This document shows positions 5,730-8,391 of a stretch of DNA of 8,391 nucleotides, piece after piece (within the stretch, counting starts at the first letter, position 1; each line of letters begins with the position of its first letter). The stretch is from an uncultured Burkholderiales bacterium (lineage in GTDB: Bacteria; Pseudomonadota; Gammaproteobacteria; Burkholderiales; Burkholderiaceae_E), in NCBI GenBank assembly GCA_903898725.1, contig CAIUGQ010000109.1, forward strand, positions 1-8,391, read 5' to 3'. The notes under the pieces are model-generated. The model saw only the letters and a program-made list of their open reading frames with translations. It was not told where the DNA came from and ran no database searches. The position numbers and the translations under genes were made by a program.

Positions 5730-7129
5730 GCGGCGCCGGCGTCCCCGGCACCATGACCGCGCGCGGCCTCGCGGCCCGGGTCGCCGCCCGCGAGCTGCGC
5801 GCGGTCGACGTCGCGCGCGAGGCGATCGCACGGGTCGAGCGGCTCAACCCGGACCTCAACGCGATCATCGGCTTCGACCCCGCCGCGACGCTGGCGGAGG
5901 CCGCCGAGGTCGACCGGCGGCTCGACGCCGGCGAGGTGCTGCCGATGGCGGGCGTGCCCTTCACCGCGAAGGACAACCTCTGGGTCGGCGGGCGGCGCGT
6001 GTCGCAGGGCTCGCGCCTCTTCGAGGACTTCGTTGCACCGCGCGACGCCTGGGCGGTGGCCCGCTGGCGCGCGCTCGGTGCGGTGCTGCTCGGCATCACC
6101 AACTGCTCCGAGTTCGCCTGCAAGGGCGTGACCACCAATCCGCTGCACGGCTGGACCCGGCATCCGATGAACCCCGCGCTCACGCCGGGCGGCTCCTCGG
6201 GCGGTGCGGTGGCGGCGCTCGGTGCCGGGCTCGGGCTGCTCGCGCTGGGCACCGATGCCGGCGGCTCCACGCGCCGGCCCGCCGCGCACTGCGGCCTGGT
6301 CGGCCTCAAGCCCAGCAGCGGGCTGATCCCGCATCCCTGGGGGTTCGCCGAGCCGAACTACGGGCAGTCGGTCATCGGCGTGATGGCGCTCGACGTCGCC
6401 GACTGCGCCTGGGCCTTCGACACGCTGGTCGCCTTCGACGCCGCGGATCCGGCGGGCGTGCCGGTGCGCGTCGACCTCGGCACGGCCGGCCCGCCGCGCG
6501 AGCCCGCGCGCGCGCTGCGCCTGGCGTGGAGCCCGCGCCTGGGCATCGACCTCGCGGTCGACGACGACGTGCTGGCGGCGCTGCAGGCCCGCGTCGACGC
6601 GCTGCGCGCCGACGGCTGGGACGTCGTCGAGCGCGACCCCGTCTGGCCCGAGGGCGTGCGCGAGTATCCGCTGCTGGCCCTGCAGCAGGCCGGCCTGCAC
6701 GCGCTCTACGGCCATCGCCTCGCCGATGCGCGCGACCGGATCGACCCCGACCTCGTTGCGCAGATCGAGGCGGGCGCGACCCAGACGCCGCAGTCGCTGG
6801 CGGCGGTGCTGCGGCTGCGCGAGCGCATCGTCGCGTGCATCGGGCGCTTCTTCGAGGACGTCGATCTGCTGCTGTGCCCGACCACGCCGGTGACCGCGTG
6901 GCCGCTCGGACAGCTCGGCCCGCCGATGATCGGCGGACGCCCCGCCGGCCCGCGCGGCCATGCGGCCTTCACCCCGCTCTTCAACGCCGCCGGGGTGCCG
7001 GCCTGCTCGGTGCCGGCCGGGTCCGTGCGCGGCCTGCCGGTCGGACTGCAGGTCGTGGGGCCGCGCTTCGAGGATGCGCGCGTGATGGGCCTGGCCGCGG
7101 TGATCGAGCGGCTGGGGGTGGCGCGCTGA
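5726..7129 (+). CDS. Amidase-signature family amidohydrolase
   Basis: A 467-aa amidase-signature enzyme, a usual length for the family, which hydrolyses small amides with a Ser-cisSer-Lys triad. Numbered from the GTG, the triad is Lys82 (PFTAKDNLW), Ser157 (TPGGSSGG) and nucleophile Ser181 (GTDAGGSTRRPA). The 24-residue spacing between the two serines is that of characterised members. The C-terminal half ends with typical segments LLLCPTTPVTAWPLG and GLPVGLQVVGPRF. Relatives include GatA, AtzE (1-carboxybiuret hydrolase) and assorted amide hydrolases. GatA itself is unlikely because no gatB or gatC is adjacent. The GTG start overlaps the PuuE-like stop (GTGA); ATG at 5753 is an alternative start. 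As the last gene of the tightly packed set it may hydrolyse a linear amide or ureide made by the upstream ring-opening enzymes. That role is inference. Confidence 0.92.
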   Translation: MSGAGVPGTMTARGLAARVAARELRAVDVAREAIARVERLNPDLNAIIGFDPAATLAEAAEVDRRLDAGEVLPMAGVPFTAKDNLWVGGRRVSQGSRLFEDFVAPRDAWAVARWRALGAVLLGITNCSEFACKGVTTNPLHGWTRHPMNPALTPGGSSGGAVAALGAGLGLLALGTDAGGSTRRPAAHCGLVGLKPSSGLIPHPWGFAEPNYGQSVIGVMALDVADCAWAFDTLVAFDAADPAGVPVRVDLGTAGPPREPARALRLAWSPRLGIDLAVDDDVLAALQARVDALRADGWDVVERDPVWPEGVREYPLLALQQAGLHALYGHRLADARDRIDPDLVAQIEAGATQTPQSLAAVLRLRERIVACIGRFFEDVDLLLCPTTPVTAWPLGQLGPPMIGGRPAGPRGHAAFTPLFNAAGVPACSVPAGSVRGLPVGLQVVGPRFEDARVMGLAAVIERLGVAR

Positions 7130-7151
7130 GGACCGGCGGGGCGACGGCTGC

Positions 7152-7157
7152 TAGGAT
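7152..7157 (+). promoter_or_regulatory. Possible -10 element of a leaderless promoter for the MOSC gene
   Basis: TAGGAT ends 6 nt before the MOSC ATG at 7164, so a transcript could start at or next to the ATG. The same bases contain AGGA (7153-7156) with 7-nt spacing, which would also serve as an ordinary Shine-Dalgarno site for a read-through operon message. No good -35 hexamer is visible at the right distance. Both readings stay open. Confidence 0.35.
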
Positions 7158-7163
7158 CGCGAC

Positions 7164-8066
7164 ATGAGCGACGTCCCCCGCCCCCGCATCAGCGCCCTGT
7201 ACGTCTACCCGATCAAGTCCTGCGCGGGCATCGCGGTCGAATCGATGCGCTTCGATGCGCTCGGTCCGCTCGACGACCGGCGCTGGATGCTGGTCGACGA
7301 CCGCGGCGACTTCATCACCCAGCGCGACGTGCCGTCGCTGGCGCTGGTGCGGCCGGCCCGGGTCGACGGCGGGCTGCGGGTGCTCGCGCCGGGCATGCCG
7401 GCGCTCCAGGTGACCGGCACCGGCGGCGAGCGGCGCTCGACCTTCTGCTGGGACGATCGGTGTGCCGGCTTCGACGAGGGCATCGAGGCGCGGGCCTGGT
7501 TCAGCGAACTGCTCGGACGCCCGGTGCGTCTGCTGCGCTTCGATGCGACCGCGCCGCGTGCCGCCAGCCGCAACTGGGTGGGCAGCGATGCCGGCCGCCC
7601 CGGCGCGCTGACACGCTTCTCCGACGGCTTTCCGCTGCTGGTGCTCTCGAGCGCCTCGCTCGCGGCGCTCAACGTGCGCCTCGCGCAGGCCGGCCTGCCC
7701 GCCGCGACCCTGCAGCGCTTCCGGCCGAACGTCGTGGTCGACGGGCTGGATGCGTTCGGCGAGGACCTGCTGGACACGCTCACGCGCGAGCGCGCGACCG
7801 AGAGCCGGGGGGAGGACTCGGGCGACGCCACGGGCCCGACGCCGACGCTGCGCCTCGTCAAGCCATGCACGCGCTGCACGGTGCCCGAGGTCGACCCGCG
7901 CACCGGCCGCCACGAGGCCGGGCTGCTGCAGGTGCTCGCCACCTTCCGCTCCGATCCGAAGCTCGGCGGCGCGGTGACCTTCGGACAGAACGCGATCGTC
8001 ATCGACGGACTGGACGGTTCGCTGCGGGTCGGGGACGCGCTGCTGCCGTCGTACCGCTGGAGCTGA
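7164..8066 (+). CDS. MOSC-domain molybdenum-cofactor protein (YcbX/mARC-like, without ferredoxin domain)
   Basis: A 300-aa cytosolic protein with an N-terminal MOSC_N beta-barrel followed by a MOSC domain. The N-terminus shows ALYVYPIKSC near 11-20, DRRWMLVDDRGDFITQR near 38-54 and LALV. The MOSC part shows RFRPNVVVDG at 185-194, AFGEDLL, LVKPCTRCTVPEVDP at 231-245 with Cys235 and Cys238 (one expected to bind molybdenum) and AVTFGQNAIV near 270-279. YcbX and mARC relatives reduce N-hydroxylated bases and amidoximes. E. coli YcbX carries a C-terminal 2Fe-2S ferredoxin domain that is absent here, so electrons must come from a separate partner. A hydrophilic, charged stretch at about 208-226, before the CxRC motif, looks like a surface loop. 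A 34-bp gap separates it from the amidase; it may be read through from the operon or have its own promoter. Confidence 0.9.
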   Translation: MSDVPRPRISALYVYPIKSCAGIAVESMRFDALGPLDDRRWMLVDDRGDFITQRDVPSLALVRPARVDGGLRVLAPGMPALQVTGTGGERRSTFCWDDRCAGFDEGIEARAWFSELLGRPVRLLRFDATAPRAASRNWVGSDAGRPGALTRFSDGFPLLVLSSASLAALNVRLAQAGLPAATLQRFRPNVVVDGLDAFGEDLLDTLTRERATESRGEDSGDATGPTPTLRLVKPCTRCTVPEVDPRTGRHEAGLLQVLATFRSDPKLGGAVTFGQNAIVIDGLDGSLRVGDALLPSYRWS

Positions 8067-8070
8067 GGCC

Positions 8071-8095
8071 GGCCTGACCCGGGCCTGACCGGGTC
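8071..8095 (+). repeat. Short tandem repeat and weak hairpin after the MOSC gene
   Basis: GGCCTGACC occurs twice with an 11-bp period (8071-8079 and 8082-8090). The same bases can form a 7-bp stem, GACCCGG with CCGGGTC, around a 6-nt loop (8076-8095). No T tract follows, so this is at best a weak or Rho-assisted terminator. Confidence 0.35.
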
Positions 8096-8141
8096 GCGAC
8101 GCTTCTCTGGACGCGGTCCCGACCCGTCGACACGTCGGACG

Positions 8142-8155
8142 TTGACCGGGATCAA
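8142..8155 (+). promoter_or_regulatory. Near-consensus FNR/Anr-type binding site
   Basis: TTGACCGGGATCAA matches the FNR/Anr consensus TTGAT-N4-ATCAA at nine of ten defined positions, with the only change T to C in the left half-site. It is centred 54 bp before the P-type ATPase ATG. If TATGCT at 8188-8193 is the -10, the site centre is about -52 from the predicted start. That is one helical turn further out than the classic class II position near -41.5. This suggests oxygen-responsive control of the downstream ATPase; the operator call is better supported than the promoter geometry. Confidence 0.62.
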
Positions 8156-8168
8156 GTCCTGCGTCCCG

Positions 8169-8187
8169 GTCCGGCGCCGGGCCGGAC
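8169..8187. repeat. GC-rich perfect inverted repeat in the ATPase promoter region
   Basis: GTCCGGC and GCCGGAC form a perfect 7-bp inverted repeat around a GCCGG loop, ending directly at the putative -10 TATGCT. It lies between the FNR-type box and the start codon, where a -35 element or second operator would be. It could bind a repressor or form a hairpin; no T tract follows, so an intrinsic terminator is unlikely. Confidence 0.45.
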
Positions 8188-8193
8188 TATGCT
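8188..8193 (+). promoter_or_regulatory. Putative -10 element of the P-type ATPase promoter
   Basis: TATGCT is the best -10-like hexamer in the intergenic region and ends 9 nt before the ATG at 8203, predicting a very short leader. No -35 hexamer is seen at 17 bp, which fits an activator-dependent promoter. Confidence 0.4.
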
Positions 8194-8202
8194 CGGACGG
8201 AC

Positions 8203-8391
8203 ATGCCCGAGCCCGCCGTCGACCGATCCCGCCCCTGGCACGCGCTGAGCGCCGACGAGGCGCTGCAGGCGCTCGGTGCCGACGCCGACGCCGGGCTCGA
8301 CGCACCGGAGGCCGCGCGACGCCTCGCCGCCCACGGCCCGAACGCACTGCCCGAGGCGGCGCCCCGCTCGGCCTGGCGGGGCTTCGTGCTC
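8203..8391 (+). CDS. P-type cation-transporting ATPase, N-terminal fragment (cut by window edge)
   Basis: The first 63 codons of a protein that continues past the window. Residues about 12-52 (WHALSADEALQAL, GLDAPEAARRLAAHGPNALPE) match the N-terminal domain of type II P-type ATPases, which pump Ca2+ or related cations across the inner membrane. The following RSAWRGFVL begins the approach to the first membrane helix. The catalytic DKTGT region and ion-binding residues lie outside, so ion specificity cannot be told. ATG at 8203 is the only plausible start and has only a weak GGACGG upstream. The 136-bp gap, the FNR-type box and the -10 candidate suggest its own anaerobically tuned promoter. 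Such ATPases occur in low-oxygen regulons of some proteobacteria. Confidence 0.82.
   Translation, partial: MPEPAVDRSRPWHALSADEALQALGADADAGLDAPEAARRLAAHGPNALPEAAPRSAWRGFVL

Noticed and set aside
4047..5831. 594-aa open frame on the - strand
   Set aside because: It is antisense to the amidohydrolase, PuuE-like and amidase genes, with arginine-rich, motif-free translation.
8076..8095. Intrinsic terminator after the MOSC gene
   Set aside because: The stem is only 7 bp and no T tract follows, so it was recorded only as a weak hairpin/repeat.
8142..8170. TTGACC as a sigma70 -35 element
   Set aside because: At 17-bp spacing the expected -10 position reads CCCGGT. The bases are better explained as the left half of the FNR-type palindrome.

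Overview
The window is very GC-rich, almost fully coding on the + strand, with strong G/C bias at third codon positions. It reads as a chromosomal stretch from a high-GC proteobacterium. A betaproteobacterium of the Burkholderiales type is my best guess, from the style of the MOSC protein, the PuuE-like protein and the FNR-type site; this is inference, since no rRNA or other phylogenetic marker is present. I see no mobile element, tRNA, rRNA or CRISPR array.

Layout. Positions 1-7129 look like one catabolic operon. It begins with the 3' part of a TRZ/ATZ-type amidohydrolase (1-1123, start outside the window). After a 64-bp C-rich gap comes a complete polar amino-acid-type ABC importer: periplasmic binding protein (1188-2042), permease (2044-2697) and ATPase (2708-3460). 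Three hydrolase genes follow, joined by 4-nt stop/start overlaps: a second TRZ/ATZ-type amidohydrolase (3457-4830), a PuuE-like polysaccharide-deacetylase-fold hydrolase (4827-5729) and an amidase-signature hydrolase (5726-7129). Then come a stand-alone MOSC-domain protein (7164-8066) with a possible leaderless promoter, a 136-bp intergenic region with a near-consensus FNR/Anr box and a GC-rich inverted repeat, and the first 63 codons of a P-type cation-transporting ATPase (8203-8391).

How the genes fit together. The importer probably takes up a small nitrogenous compound. The two amidohydrolases (deaminase/ring-hydrolase class), the PuuE-like enzyme (C-N ring opening in the allantoinase relatives) and the amidase could then open a heterocycle and release ammonia. 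Several normally conserved positions differ from the best-known relatives: Asn206 in the binding protein, Gln239 in the second amidohydrolase, and the active-site loop of the PuuE-like protein. The substrate is therefore probably not simply an amino acid, guanine or allantoin. I cannot name it from sequence alone. This operon is the best candidate here for an undescribed pathway. The FNR-box/P-type ATPase unit at the right end appears to be separate and oxygen-regulated.
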